Shown here piece by piece: positions 34,428 through 45,908 of a DNA stretch of 64,000 bases. The translations under genes were made by a program, and so were the position numbers. The notes beneath the pieces are model-generated. The model worked only from the letters and a program-made list of their open reading frames with translations, searched no databases and was not told the origin of the DNA. Numbering within the stretch: the first letter of the stretch is position 1; every line of letters starts with the position of its first letter. Source of the DNA: Hymenochaete sp. R1 (lineage: Eukaryota; Basidiomycota; Agaricomycetes; Hymenochaetales; Hymenochaetaceae); NCBI GenBank assembly GCA_019400425.1, contig JAFREE010000129.1:1-64000 (forward strand). The letters are read 5' to 3'.

Positions 34428-36365
34428 TCAAGTCCGCCTCTTCGGGTTTCCGAGAGGAGGCATCGTAGTGGCATCCTGCAACTTCTTCTTCGGTCCCTTC
34501 TCACTGGCGCGCCGAATCGCCCACGTCAACTCATACGACTTGCATGCATCCTCAAATGAGCTTAAGATCAGCCCAGAGTCCGCATCGGCCTCGATGTCTT
34601 CAATGACGTTGACCCAGTTGGAGACCTCAGAGAAGAAGGGGTCGTCGCCAGGGAAATGGTGAGTTTGTTCGTAATCATCGCCTGGGCGGCGGACGTAGAG
34701 GATAGGCTGGACATATGGGTTGACGAGCCTGAGATTATTTCAACGTCGTTAAATTTTGTCTTGGTTCTATGGGTGATCGAGAAAGCGTACTTCAAAGTAT
34801 AACCATCAGCGATGACTTCAAGCTCGCAAGCGTAGTTGTGTCCCTGCAAGGCGACACAGTGCGTAAAGCTTCCAACTGCACCATTCTCGTATTTCCTGTC
34901 AAAAAAAGTCATGTCTCGGTCGTCATCACTTACGTGAAGAACGAATCCTCACCAAGTCGCCGAAGTGATACGGGGAATACGGTTCTCTGGCGGAATTTTC
35001 GCTTCATCGACCGACATCTTAGACAACCTGCCGGGTTCCTCGTCCCATTCGACAGAGTGTGCCAAGACTGTGCTGACGTCTACGTCACCTCCAAAGTAGC
35101 GCGAAAGGTCACAGAAGTGAGTCCCTTGCTCGACGATGGGTCCACAGCTTCCGATAAGAGATAAAAATGTCAAGCTATTTAACGTTTAACTGAATGCGGA
35201 AATCTTACCTCTTGGACTTGTCATACCAATCCAACTTCGCGATCGCCTCGTACGCACAGGCATAGCGAGCGATGGTGGCCATCACCGTCAAGTTATTCTC
35301 TTGGATGATCTTCTTCATCATTTGCACCGCCTTCAGATACCGGAGCATATACCTACATGCAGACAAAAAAAGTAAGTCAAAGTCCAAATACGAACATTTG
35401 CTCATGAAAGGGTGATTACCCAACCGAGCAAATAGTGCCGGAATCATCGATCTGCTTGGCCACCGAGAACGCCTCTTCGAGCTCCGCATCTGGGTGCGTC
35501 GCGACCGGCTTCTCGATGAACATTGCAACGCCTGGGAAGTGCTTCATAATCTGAAGTTCGATATCCCTGCCTGGCTTCGTGCTCCCTCGGAACATAGGTG
35601 GAGATCCGATGAGAAATGCGGTCGGAGCGGGAAATTCGCCCTTGTGCGCGAGAAGGTCCTCGAAGGTCTTGAACACACGGGTGTCCTTGTATGCGGGAAC
35701 GACGAAGGAATCGCATTTGTCGGCGAGGACCTTCTTGGCTTGTTCGGTATTCGGATCTACGAGGGCGACGACCTTGAGACGGAGGGAAAGTTTACTATAG
35801 TGGAGGAGGCAGATGGGGGTGAGTGGAGGAGCATGGTGATTGGAGTGGCGTCATGCGGGGGCAGAAACCGGGTAAAAAGGAGCAAGAGATTGAGCAATTT
35901 GGATGAACGGGATGGTGGATATGAGGATGCGCACTGTTCAAAACGGAAAGAGTGGTTCCACGGGCCCTCGTCCGAGCCTAGATCGATTTTGTTTTACGCA
36001 CAGAGAACGGCGATGGATACGATGAGGTCAGAGATAACCGTGCTTCTTCGACTGTGATGGAGAGGCGACGGAACTGACCAAACATGATATTTCCAGCACC
36101 AATGAAGACGACATTGAAAGGAGGTCTTCCACCGGGCATATGATCAGCTCTGTGTCGTTAGATGAGAGGGTGAAGGAGGAAAATAAAAGTGCATATAGTC
36201 AGTCGGTTGAGAGTGGGGTATACCTGAGAGGAGGAAAAAGTCATGCCTGTCCATTCTGACGAGTCTTGAAGGGTCGATAGAGTCCTTCCTTGACTGTCTG
36301 CGGGAGGACAGGCGCCTCTCGGGCCCAGAAAGAGAGTCAAGGGTGGACATGGCAAGGTTGGCCAT
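34428..36365 (-). CDS. Gfo/Idh/MocA-family NAD(P)-dependent oxidoreductase
   Basis: The start is the ATG at 36363-36365. The first exon (MANLAMSTLDSLSGPERRLS) is spliced to ADHMPGGRPPFNVVFIGAGN, which has the GxGN dinucleotide-binding loop. Further blocks are LRLKVVALVDPNTEQAKKVL, FPAPTAFLIGSPPMFRG, MFIEKPVATHPDAELEEAFS (the family's EKP motif), YMLRYLKAVQMMKKIIQENN, IVEQGTHFCDLSRYFGGDVD, and YENGAVGSFTHCVALQG from the C-terminal beta-sheet domain, ending PPLGNPKRRT (stop 34428-34430). About seven exons. These enzymes oxidise sugars, inositols or related polyols; the substrate here cannot be named. No signal peptide, so probably cytosolic. Confidence 0.88.
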
Positions 36366-36865
36366 GATGGTCAGAGAGCAAGATCAACTACAGATGAAAA
36401 GGTAAGAATACGTTCGAGTAAATGTTAAAAGGAGATAGATCAAAGTGCAACCTATTTTAAAGGCCCAGAAGTGATGTGAGATGGGTGTCTGAGACGAAGA
36501 TTCACGAAATCGGTGAACGACGATGACGATGGTGGGTGGTGTAGAAGAGACGAGGGATTATTTAAAAGTTAAAGAAGTGCGTGATAGCTGATCGACCGAC
36601 CCTCATCAACGACGATTCGCTTAAGCTTTTCGAGTCTATTCTTTAGCTGCTGCTGCAGTCATTCCGTTCCCATTAATATTATATCGATAATAGCTCTCGA
36701 GCATTCACAGCCATCGACAGAAAGCGACTAGAAGAATGAGAAGAAAAGAAAAAAGAAAGTGAAAACGAAGGAGAGAATGCGGGCGAGGGTATCTATGTAC
36801 TCGTACAAAAGTCACGTTGGAAAGCAAGCAGCAGCAGGAGCAACGGCAGCGACAAGCTACCGCCT
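36366..36865. other. intergenic, 500 bp
   Basis: Upstream region of the oxidoreductase; it holds nothing recognisable apart from Gly/Ala-poor AT-rich stretches. Confidence 0.4.
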
Positions 36866-37592
36866 TCAATACGCACGGCTCTGCCCAGCGTTCATGTTCA
36901 CTGCGCTCTTGTTTGCACCACCCTCGCCCATGTGTGCGTTCATCGCCATGCTCTGCTGTTGCTGCTGCCGCTGTCGCGCCTCGAGGATCTGCTGCGTCCT
37001 TCGCTCAGCCGCGGCAAGTCGCTCCGTCATAGCCTTGAGCTCTGCGTTCAGCTTATCGTTCTCCTCCGCCAACCGAAGCACGTTCGACTGCCTCTTTTCA
37101 ACTTGCTCTTTTTTCCTACAAAGGAAATGTAACGTGACGAACAGTCACAGTCGAGGCAAGAAAGGCAATGTCGTCAGTGGACAAAGTCGATATTGATCAA
37201 GAAGCTGAGTGGCAAGCTAACTTTGGATCGATATCCGGGTCGAGAGGGGCCATCTCGGCCATGATCTGCTCAAAGGAAAGCGAGGAGTCGAACTTTGTCT
37301 CCGGCAATGAGGGTGGGATGGCAGGGATGTTGATGGGAGCATCCATGGTGCCGGTGGTCATGCGAGACATACGTGATCGCCTTTCATCGAGAAGAGACGT
37401 CCAAACTCAGTAAAACAGAAGTAACAAAAGGAAAGGAAATGAAAGGAGAGGGAAAGTATGAAGGAGAAAAGGCTCGGAGATGGAAAGGGAGTGTCTTACG
37501 GACCTGCTCTCGATGGAGGAGCGAGACTGAGCGTCAAAGTCACGCTCGGGCCGCTTGTCCGTCGGGTAGTTGTTGAGCGGGTTAAAGTTCAT
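36866..37592 (-). CDS. short coiled-coil protein of unknown function
   Basis: Start ATG at 37590-37592 (MNFNPLNNYPTDKRPERDFD). A second exon carries TGTMDAPINIPAIPPSLPET and FEQIMAEMAPLDPDIDP, and the last exon is a heptad-rich helix: KKEQVEKRQSNVLRLAEEND, KLNAELKAMTERLAAAERRT, then a Gln-rich tract and MNAHMGEGGANKSAVNMNAG. The stop is at 36866. About 150 residues in three exons. The consistent composition and in-phase splices suggest a real gene. Unknown family; it could be a small scaffold or a bZIP-like dimer without a basic region. Confidence 0.6.
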
Positions 37593-37998
37593 TTTGGAGA
37601 GAGTAGACGAGGAAAGAGGAGGGAAAGGGAGAAAAAGGAGAGGAGGACGCTGAGGAGGAAGGCGCAGAAGATGGAAGAAAGAGTCGAAGAGAGAGAGAGG
37701 TTGATCACGTTCCACTCGCTCTCTCGCTCGCCGTCGCTAACAGCCGCCACACTCACAACACGCTCGTCGTTGTATGTAATCTTCTTGTCTTCCAACACTC
37801 ATCATCCATCCATCCATCCTTGGCCTTGCTCCTTGCTCCTTGTTCGCTGGCTGCCTCAACCATCAAACAAATGCTCTCATCTGGGATCACACCGTCCTAG
37901 TTACCATGGATGCCTCCTCTTCTCAGAAGCGGTACCAATACTACTGAGGTAGTGTTTCTCCGTATGACGTTCCGTCGCGAAACACAGTGGCAACCTTC

Positions 37999-38460
37999 TT
38001 AGCTTCCAATTTCCTTTACTCGTATTAGCCTCCGAGTGCTTCGGAAAACAAGGCTTCTGGTGTAGTAATTCCGATTCGATTCGACTTTGTCTTCAAGTGG
38101 CGTTAATAGTACATCGGAGAGTAAATACACATTTGTTGGAACGACTCCCTCGTCCACAAGTGCTGCAGTAATTACCTTGCTTTGATGCGCCTTGATCAAT
38201 ATCCGAGTGAGTTTTACCATCGATGAATATTGAAAACTTATATGCTGAATATCCATTTTGATTAAGTGTACATCTTATTCTGTAAACATCTTTATGGAGC
38301 CAGTTGAAATCCCCATGTCTGCAGACAATTTCCCCATCTGATTCATCACGCAAATTTATAGTGTAGATGCATAAGGTTAGCCTTTCGGAGGTCTCAACGA
38401 ATTCGGTAAGGGTACTCAACTCTTCCCAGAATCGTCCATTACCATTCCTCGCAGGTGAGC
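37999..38460 (-). CDS. small beta-rich protein of unknown function, incomplete model
   Basis: An open frame reading GRFWEELSTLTEFVETSERL, TLCIYTINLRDESDGEIVCR, and CTLNQNGYSAYKFSIFID can be spliced (donor GTAAAACTC near 38217, acceptor CTGCAG near 38164) to ALVDEGVVPTNVYLLSDVLL and YYTRSLVFRSTRRLIRVKEI (stop at 37999). The join keeps frame. No ATG is present between the upstream in-frame stop and the coding signal, so either a 5' exon is missing from my model or this is a remnant. Alternating hydrophobic strands suggest a beta-sandwich. No family recognised. Confidence 0.45.
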
Positions 38461-38752
38461 TGCGATGTGATCTTGCACTGTTCTATTTGGCTATGTTCAC
38501 GATCTTAACGATGTAGGAGCGCACCTTACGACAGATGCCTTCGGACAACTTCCTTCTCGCACGATCTCAAACCCTATGCATAGATCCTGGCGAGCATATC
38601 AACAAGCAATGTACTCTAGCGCAAGCTAGCCCATTTTCATGACTTTGCCCCGACTCCCTATAATTTAGAATGCCTTCTGATCTCCTTAAAGAATGCAGCT
38701 TGACGGACGAGGGAATATCTATCCTTCACCACGCACACACACGCCTCCTATC

Positions 38753-39637
38753 ATGTCTTATACAACAAAACCCAAAGTCGTCGATAGCCTAGTCGCGACA
38801 CTCGGCCCTACACCTTTCTCCGATATAGTCCTCAAGAGACTCGACACTGAACACAACCTTATCCTCACAGACGGACAGTCGAGGTTGCAGCAGCCATCCA
38901 CCTTACATTTCCTTGAGAAGGATGCGCTTAGACAGCAAGACCTCCTCAGAGGGGCGGACGGCCCACACTTCGACGCCGAAGCCGCCTACGACCAAACGCT
39001 GTTCTACATGTCTTCCGTCATCATGTTCGAGCTCGATAAGGGAGAAAGCGTGAACACCGGCAAGGGCAGTACAAGTGATACCGGCCGTGATATACTCGTG
39101 TCTCTCTGTGCTAAGGTCGAAGACAAAGTGAAGGACGTTTCGAGGGAAGCGATGGAGAAGCTTAGATCGCTTGAAGCGCAGGTGGCGATCAATAACTTGG
39201 TGCTCAACTACTGGCAAGCTATCCGAAGGACGCTGGTAAACAGTCACAAGCAACACAATGGGGAATCCGTCTCTGATTCGCGTAAATCGGTTTCGGAGCG
39301 TGGCCCTAAGGTCTCAAACGATCTGAAAATCGACATCTTGCTCCATGTGCTCATGTGCAAATCCCAGTACCATATCCAACAGCTTCATCGAAACGCAATC
39401 CTAAATGCAGTCCGGGACGGAAATCACGAGGAGCCCATGCCCTTGAATGAAAGAGACCAAGACGTACTGGCCGAGCCAAGAAACGAGAGGATTCTGGTTG
39501 AGGAGGTGCTCAAGCCTCGGATGAAGAATCGCATGGGGCGGAAGGGCCAGCTTCGGTATGAGAACGCCGTAAAGTGGGCTAACGCCTACGAGGACTATCA
39601 GTTGAGGAGGAAAACGGGGACCGATGGCTCAAGCTAA
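38753..39637 (+). CDS. cluster paralogue A, about 294 aa, divergent
   Basis: Single open frame; ATG at 38753 (MSYTTKPKVVDSLVATLG), with an alternative in-frame ATG at 38693. No introns, signal peptide or membrane segment. The central NYWQAIRRTLVNS, DILLHVLMCKSQYHIQQLHR, and the C-terminal YENAVKWANAYEDYQLRRK align in order with the 'W/aromatic - RFVxxxxHY - AKAWxxxY' blocks of the genes at 46772 and 48642, so I place it as the most divergent member of the local family. Its N-terminus lacks the LRRxTSS motif. Function unknown. Confidence 0.65.
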   Translation: MSYTTKPKVVDSLVATLGPTPFSDIVLKRLDTEHNLILTDGQSRLQQPSTLHFLEKDALRQQDLLRGADGPHFDAEAAYDQTLFYMSSVIMFELDKGESVNTGKGSTSDTGRDILVSLCAKVEDKVKDVSREAMEKLRSLEAQVAINNLVLNYWQAIRRTLVNSHKQHNGESVSDSRKSVSERGPKVSNDLKIDILLHVLMCKSQYHIQQLHRNAILNAVRDGNHEEPMPLNERDQDVLAEPRNERILVEEVLKPRMKNRMGRKGQLRYENAVKWANAYEDYQLRRKTGTDGSS

Positions 39638-40440
39638 ACTTCGCTATTTACGTGTCTCTTGTCTACCTTGCTTAGATCTGACAGGATTATTTATTTGTCT
39701 TTCTCATTGGCGGGCATTAAGAAAAGGATCAGACAGGGACTAGCACTCGACCCCGATAATCGTTAACTTCGCCACGGAATGGTGGTAGCTTCATAGGACC
39801 GGCGTAGTCGGCTTCCGGCGTCGCTGCAAAGACCGTCTTCAAGTTAGTTCCCCAGCTTACTGTTGATCAAAGGCTTACGATAGCAGCTGACCCAGAGATT
39901 CTTAAGCGCAAAGGTGGTTTGCTGATGTGTGAGTCCTGGCCAGATTCAGTTTGCTGATTATTTCGAAATGCAAATGGGTTCGGCCGATTTCTACTACTCG
40001 AGTTTTGCTCTTTCTCTCCGTTCCAAAGTGAGTCCTTTTTCACGAGCTTTATCTATTCTCTTTCTTACGTTGAAATGCAAAGATCATCGTACAATCATGA
40101 GGCGCGTGATTCATAATTACTGGTATATATGGTAAAGTGGATAGCGCGGACTTATACTATGCACGTCCTTTCCATGCCGCCAGGCCTTGGCATTCGTAAT
40201 GAGTTTGCACTTTGCTGCTGGGTGTCCAGTGATGAAATTGTGATCATCCCGCAGCTATCTCGTCACCTCACGTTCAGCAAAGCGCCTATTCTTTTGCCTG
40301 TGCATACTTCCCCTTGCAGACCTCCCAAATAGGCTCGACCTGAGTGTATGCATCTTTCCTCTTCCATCTCTTTCGAGTTTTATATTCTTGCACGCTTCTC
40401 TTCGGAAGTCCTACCGCTCCTCTCCGCCTTTTTCAACGCC
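39638..40440. other. spacer with a possible gene relic
   Basis: On the minus strand about 39756-39835, a 30-codon frame ends EADYAGPMKLPPFRGEV...GRVLVPV-stop, and a second block near 39870-39925 reads QTTFALKNLWVSCYR. They look like the last two exons of a lost gene, but no upstream exons were found. Confidence 0.25.
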
Positions 40441-41475
40441 ATGAGCACCCAATCTCGTGAGTCCAGAAAGGACAGGAAAGACTTGGAATCGCGAGGACGA
40501 CGGGGCTCGTCGAGGTTGACACCTCCAAATTTCTTTCGCAGAGCGACCAATTCTATCAACTTGCACCTTCGCGGGAAGCGGCCTCGGTCTCAGCCTCAGC
40601 CTCAGCCCCATCCTTATCCTCGATCTCAACCCCGTCCTCAGTCTCAGTCTCAGCCCGAGGAACGTGCTTCTAAGACTGAGCCAATGTCTTTTGGGCCCGT
40701 CATGACCGCTCAACCCGATCTTCTATCGCTGAATCTGACAGAGCCCATCACGGACGCACTCGAAAATGAGAGCAAGGCACTTGCGAGGGAGGAGAACCTT
40801 GAAGGCGAGTACACGTCCCTGATACAGGAGGCGTTCGTCCGGTCGACGGAGTTCACGCTCGTCCACGATCAGATCGAGGAGGCCAAATTCGCGATGGCAT
40901 TCCTGTCGTTGTACGGCGTCTCGCACGAATCGTCGTCATTGGAGGATAACAAGACCCGGATTGCCGCAACAAGGAACGGCCATATCTGGCACTCAGATTC
41001 GGACTCGGACTCGGTCCCGGAATTCGTCGCCCAAGAACCTACACCCGAGTTCCTCGAGAAGTTGATCAGTGATAAGAAATACGCAGCGTCCATTGTCGAG
41101 CAACTCTCTGCGCTCTGGAAGCGGTGCTTGAAAGAACTGACTGGGATCGACCAACTATATAAATGCGAGTCCGAAGGCGACGCCCTCATACTCCTGAAGT
41201 ATGTTCTGTTCGCGATGCATTACAACTACTGCGTCGATCTGCGAAGGGTGTCGCAGGCCGTGACATTGCGGAAGAATGCATACAGGAAGCTTCATCGCCA
41301 GACGTCTGTGTGGATGCATAGGGACAAGACTTACGAGGAGGAACGGGAGAGGGCAAGAGCGAATGTGGAGCAGGCGAAGTTCGCGATAGAGAAGCATATG
41401 TTAGTGACTGTTCCTAGGACCAGGTGGCCAACAGAGGAGCGGTGGCTGGAAGCCTTGGAAAGTTGGGGGGTCTAG
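40441..41475 (+). CDS. cluster paralogue B, 344 aa
   Basis: Intronless; ATG at 40441 (MSTQSRESRKDRKDLESRGR). A basic N-terminus with FFRRATNSINLHLRGKRPRS precedes a tandem Gln-Pro/Gln-Ser repeat tract (residues about 57-80). Core blocks follow: ITDALENESKALAREENLEG, RSTEFTLVHDQIEEAKFAMA, FLSLYGVSHES, an acidic DSDSDSD tract, QEPTPEFLEKLISDKKYAAS, IVEQLSALWKRCLKELTG, LLKYVLFAMHYNYCVDLRRV, and the end PTEERWLEALESWGV. This is the clearest full-length member on the plus strand. Predicted soluble and helical. Function unknown. Confidence 0.85.
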   Translation: MSTQSRESRKDRKDLESRGRRGSSRLTPPNFFRRATNSINLHLRGKRPRSQPQPQPHPYPRSQPRPQSQSQPEERASKTEPMSFGPVMTAQPDLLSLNLTEPITDALENESKALAREENLEGEYTSLIQEAFVRSTEFTLVHDQIEEAKFAMAFLSLYGVSHESSSLEDNKTRIAATRNGHIWHSDSDSDSVPEFVAQEPTPEFLEKLISDKKYAASIVEQLSALWKRCLKELTGIDQLYKCESEGDALILLKYVLFAMHYNYCVDLRRVSQAVTLRKNAYRKLHRQTSVWMHRDKTYEEERERARANVEQAKFAIEKHMLVTVPRTRWPTEERWLEALESWGV

Positions 41476-42020
41476 TAATCTCAAATGGTGGGATATGCTC
41501 GTCTTGGTATAGAAAGAAATGAAAAACGAAGGCGAGGGTAACATGAGCACCTCGACTGGAACCGATTTTGATAGCTTTTCAGCTTGTCGTTAATGATTCG
41601 CTGGTTCACGAATATATAATATATTTCACTCTTTCTTTAACAACAATAGAGAAATAAAACATTATCTTCAAACAACAGGGTTCCCAGTACTTATGAGACT
41701 AAACCCCAAATACGGCGAGTCCTGCCTGTACTCAGCTCGTACTAAGCACAAAATCACTACTTCAGTAAACGGGATTTCTAGATGTCATACAGCCTCATGA
41801 TCATGAATGGGAATCAAGCACGCCAAATAAACGTGCATTATAAGGAACAGTAATTCATATGAGCAAACATATAATCTATTATTTACGAGACTGAAAACGG
41901 ACAGGCACGCCTTGAAACAGCGCACTCTTCATAATAGTACTGGTCCAAAGCTCACCACATTCCGATGACTCCATAAAAGTAATCTGTGCGTCGCGGAGGC
42001 TACAGATACTTCCTCGGCGC
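41476..42020. other. spacer between convergent paralogues B and C
   Basis: AT-rich, no gene supported. Confidence 0.5.
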
Positions 42021-42935
42021 TTACTTACACGCCTCCTCCATCCATCGATCCGCCGTTTTCCAATTCTCCGTGAACCGAGTCTTCTCGACGAGAAATACCT
42101 TGATCTGCTCCATCTTCTTCCTCGCTTTTTTGCACTCGTCTACATGCGCCGCATCTTTCGCCACCCATCGTCCACGTAAGCCATGCTTCTCCAGCGCAGC
42201 CTCCCGCATTCGCCTCGCTCGAGACACCCTATGAAGGTCAATGCAATAATTGAAATGCATCGCTTTCAAGAGGATCGCTATGAATTGGAAAACACACTCC
42301 TCGGAAACTTTGGTCGGATCGTTGGATAGCATGTCCTCTGCTCGCTTCTTAGCGATGTCAAAATTGATTCCCCAGCGCTCCTCTGTTCGTCTGACGAGAG
42401 CCGACGAGTATTCCCTGTTGTCCCGCAGCTCCGCAAGAAACTCGGAAGAGGGCTCCTGGACGACGAACTCTTTGTCTTCTACACTTAGAGGCCAAGACTT
42501 CCCCGTTTCGTATTCCTTTCCCTTCCGAGAGGTAGATACCGCGCCAGTATCCGATGGTTTATAGGGCATGTTGTCGACCATTTGGTGTGCCATGGTAAAC
42601 TTGGCCTCCTGAAACTGGTCGTCGGCGAGAGTGCATTCCGTGGCCCGAATCAAGGCCTCCCATATTTGCGAGCCAGAAGGCCCTGATCCGCTGTCGAGCC
42701 CCTGTAATACCTTGTACTCGTTCTCGAGCGCGTTCCAGATATATTTAGGCATGAGTTGAGAGGTGTATTTGGCGAACTTGCAGGCGCTAGGCGGAGGGAT
42801 GCGCGCATTGGGATCGGGAGATGATTTCTTTTTTACGCTGAATAAAGTACTGGCGGTGCGCCGAAGGTTATTTAGGGTACCCTCTGATGAGCCCGCTGCA
42901 CCATGTCTGTCCTTTCCGATTTTTTGATTACTCAT
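42021..42935 (-). CDS. cluster paralogue C, 304 aa
   Basis: Intronless; ATG at 42933-42935 (MSNQKIGKDRHGAAGSSEGT). The N-terminal LNNLRRTASTLFSVKKKSS carries the family LRRxxS motif. Core: MPKYIWNALENEYKVLQGLD, IWEALIRATECTLADDQFQE, AKFTMAHQMVDNMPYKPSD, VVQEPSSEFLAELRDNREYS, QFIAILLKAMHFNYCIDLHR, VSRARRMREAALEKHGLRGR, and the C-terminal WKTADRWMEEACK. It is the closest relative of the damaged copy at 45011-45742, with which it shares both coding and upstream sequence. Function unknown. Confidence 0.85.
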   Translation of the reverse strand: MSNQKIGKDRHGAAGSSEGTLNNLRRTASTLFSVKKKSSPDPNARIPPPSACKFAKYTSQLMPKYIWNALENEYKVLQGLDSGSGPSGSQIWEALIRATECTLADDQFQEAKFTMAHQMVDNMPYKPSDTGAVSTSRKGKEYETGKSWPLSVEDKEFVVQEPSSEFLAELRDNREYSSALVRRTEERWGINFDIAKKRAEDMLSNDPTKVSEECVFQFIAILLKAMHFNYCIDLHRVSRARRMREAALEKHGLRGRWVAKDAAHVDECKKARKKMEQIKVFLVEKTRFTENWKTADRWMEEACK

Positions 42936-45010
42936 GGCGAAGGGGTCCGAGATCTGCTAGAACTGTAAGTGTGCTTGTTAATGGAGATTTGGAAGGCAAA
43001 GAGCGGGTAGCGGGGGAGGTAAGAGAAAGATACGAACCCGAGGCCCTGTCTTATTGGGATTTATACGAGACGACTGCTAGTTTGCTACGGCAAAGCAATA
43101 CCCTCCAGCTGAACTAGCGAAGAAAGGATGCAATATGAATCAGCTAGTCCAGCTCTGGAATCATCAGTCCCTTATCGAGAGTCCATTGCAGCTGCTAAGA
43201 TCTCGTAAAACATGCGAATTCAGCTGCTTTGATATTACTGCTAGCAGGTGACTTTGCGAAGAAAATATGGTCATATGGGTCAATAAGCTCTCAGAGACGG
43301 TCGAATGTCGTTCGTGGATGCCGCGTCTGTCGATGCCGGTTTCGATGGAATCCCAACTAGCTAAAAGACATTGACATTCTGGACCAAGTATTCTTTCTTC
43401 CTGTTAATTAGTAGCGTAAATCATAATTCAAGGTGACTTTGCAGTCTATGCTAACGCGCCACTACAGCGACGACGAGCAAAATACATACAAATAATATCG
43501 TCCTAGCGGATACCCTGTTGCACTCTGCATCCACAATCCTCTTGAATCGCGGTAATTGTGAATTGATGCGAGTGGATCGCATTAGGGGTCCCGGATCTGG
43601 CCGCATTATGTTTTGGCTCAGACATCTTCAGACGGTCCGGGCAGACTACATCCGGCGTATGCGTTAGATTGGAGGTAGCAAGCAGGCAAAGGAGAGAGTG
43701 GTCATCGTGATAACAATGAGTTCATGCATGTGGGAATTGTTGCACCTACGTCTGAAAAAAGTGACGGGGACCGTGTTGCTCTACTCTGCAATGAGTGTGA
43801 CTTTGGCACCACGTAGAACCCAAGCTTAGTGCTTGAGTTCGGCATTGAGGAAGAAAGCGACGGTGCCAAAATAACAGACTTTTTTTGGCGTCGGCCGTGC
43901 AAGGCGAAGGCTTGCGAGGATCCTACCTGCAGCTGTTGGAGACCTCCCATAGACTTCAAGACTTGATGGCTCCCATTTTGTCCCAAACGATGCCACATTA
44001 TGCCCTTTCTTCCTGATCGACTTTGACAGTCTCAATCGCCGTCCGCGGATTCTTCTGCTACGCCGATCGAGAGATGCCCGCTCGAATTGTGGTGTAGGTA
44101 CTGGTGAATCCCGGCAAATTCGCCAGCGGTGGCCACAAGGTCGATACGAATACGGGAGATGGGTTTGTACGACGTGTAGAAGATACGTTCTTGTACAACT
44201 TCAAGAGGACCATGCAAGGGGTGCAATAATATGGTCCGTGTTACCGTTATGGTGCAGGCTTCAGTTGACTGGAGCACTGGGAAGGGACCTCTTGGAGCGG
44301 TAGAGGTACGTGGCTGGTCATCTGTAAATTTGGCGCGAAGAACACGTATGTAGGGATGCTGGTGTAGCCGCTAAGCCAGGCTTCGAGAGGGAGAGGTCGT
44401 GCTTTTCTACAAGGTCAGACCAGTATGAATCCTCAAGGGCGGTCTGTAGATTTTCATCCGAAAAAAAGTCCCCTTGGAACTAATAAGGATGGCTGGATGG
44501 GCGTATGTTTTCAACAGACTTTGTCGGCGACGTCGTAGATTTTGTTAAGAACGTCGAGCTCGTTCGAATCGTTGTCGTCGCTGCACATGCTCGGATCCGG
44601 AAACGCGGCTATGTCGGATTGTCGCGCTCAAATACATCTCTAACCGGAATAAATCCGGCAAGATCGATCCCGGAATTCCGAGTCCGCTTAGTATACCCTG
44701 CTCAGTGCCAGTGCCCCAGTAATCCGTGTGCAGGACATCACACAATTAACACTACAATAGTTAGCCAGGTCGTCAGACAAATGATCGTTGTAATAAAAGC
44801 TTTCTATATGTGCTAGTATGACATTTAATGTTCATAGCATTGAGGGGAGGGGAAGGGTAAGGCCGTAAGGGCACTTCGAAAGTTTGAAACAACTTCAAAC
44901 AATGATGTTTACTACATGCACTGCTACTAGTAGCGGTCTAATCTGAATACTCGCTATACTCCAGAAAAATATTCCTGGAGTTGCGACAATTAGAGACACT
45001 CATTCTACGT
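42936..45010. other. 2-kb spacer with duplicated promoter and decayed frames
   Basis: The first 250 bp is similar to the region upstream of paralogue D (see findings). At 43702-44600 short minus-strand frames (for example KPISRIRIDLVATAGEFAGI and ELDVLNKIYDVADKVC) are separated by stops and do not join into a convincing gene. Possible decayed gene; no identity assigned. Confidence 0.35.
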
Positions 45011-45908
45011 TTACTTACACGCTTCCTCCATCCAACTATCCGCTGTATCCCACACGTCCTTCATTGTGGTCCTCTCCTTGACAAGTACCTTAATTTGCTC
45101 CATAGCCTTCTTCGCCTTTTTGCAAGCATCCACATGAGATATATCTTTCGCCGCCCTTTCTCCGCGTACACCATGCTTCTCGAGCGCAGTCTTGCGCATT
45201 CGCCTCGCCTGGGTTGCGTTGCGGAATTCAAAGCTATAGTTGTAGTACATTGCTTCCAAGAGGATGGTTAGAAATCGAACAACTTCGGCATCGGAATTCT
45301 TCTCTTGAGCATCGGACAACTTGTTAGCGATACTGAGATGATGCCCCCAATACCTCTCTAGCTGTTTAACAAGAGTCGATGTATAGTCGTTGTCGTTGCG
45401 TAGCGTCTTGGAGAATTCGGGAGAGGGCCCCCGGACGACAAAGTCCTTGGGGATCACAGCAAGAGGCCAGCCCGGCCAGGGGTCCTCCACTGTGTCTTCT
45501 CTGGCCTTTCGAGATGTAGAGTCTGAGTCCGTATTCGATGTCAATGTCTCACGTGGGGAGCTGTTAATAGTATGGAACACCAAAGCAAACTTGGCCTCCT
45601 GAAACTGGTTGTGGGCGAGAGTGCATTCGGTCGCTCGAATGTAAGCCTCCCATATTTGCGAACGATAAGGTTCAGACTCATTATTGAGCTCCTGTAATGC
45701 CTTATACTCATTCTCTAGCGCTTCCCATATATATTTGGGCATTGGCGCAAGGTTGCGCCTGGGGTCGGAGTGAGGAACGAGGGCATGAGGGTCGGGATGT
45801 GTTTTCTTTTGTCAAGTGGAAGCATTAGAACGGCGTTCAATGGTATTTAAGAATGAGATCCCTGACCTTGCTGCATCCATTTCCGCGTCTACGACTGCCA
45901 GTACTCAT
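45011..45908 (-). pseudogene. cluster paralogue D, N-terminus broken
   Basis: From ATG 45742 the frame encodes 243 residues very similar to paralogue C: MPKYIWEALENEYKALQELN, IWEAYIRATECTLAHNQFQE, VVRGPSPEFSKTLRNDNDYT, RFLTILLEAMYYNYSFEFRN, TAQARRMRKTALEKHGVRG-type run, and WDTADSWMEEACK. Upstream, the segment matching C's LNNLRRTASTLFSVKKK is still legible (ISFLNTIERRSNAST) but is closed by a TGA at about 45812, and the natural-looking ATG at 45908 (MSTGSRRRGNG) is in another frame. Either the protein now starts at 45742 without its basic N-terminus, or the copy is dead. Confidence 0.75.

Noticed and set aside
40125..40180. tRNA-like GGTAAAGTGGATAGCGC stretch
   Set aside because: Resembles a box A, but no GGTTCRA box B or cloverleaf partner follows at the right distance.
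43702..44600. Minus-strand short frames such as KPISRIRIDLVATAGEFAGI
   Set aside because: They read protein-like in places, but stops separate them and no intron set joined them; left as a possible decayed gene in the spacer entry.
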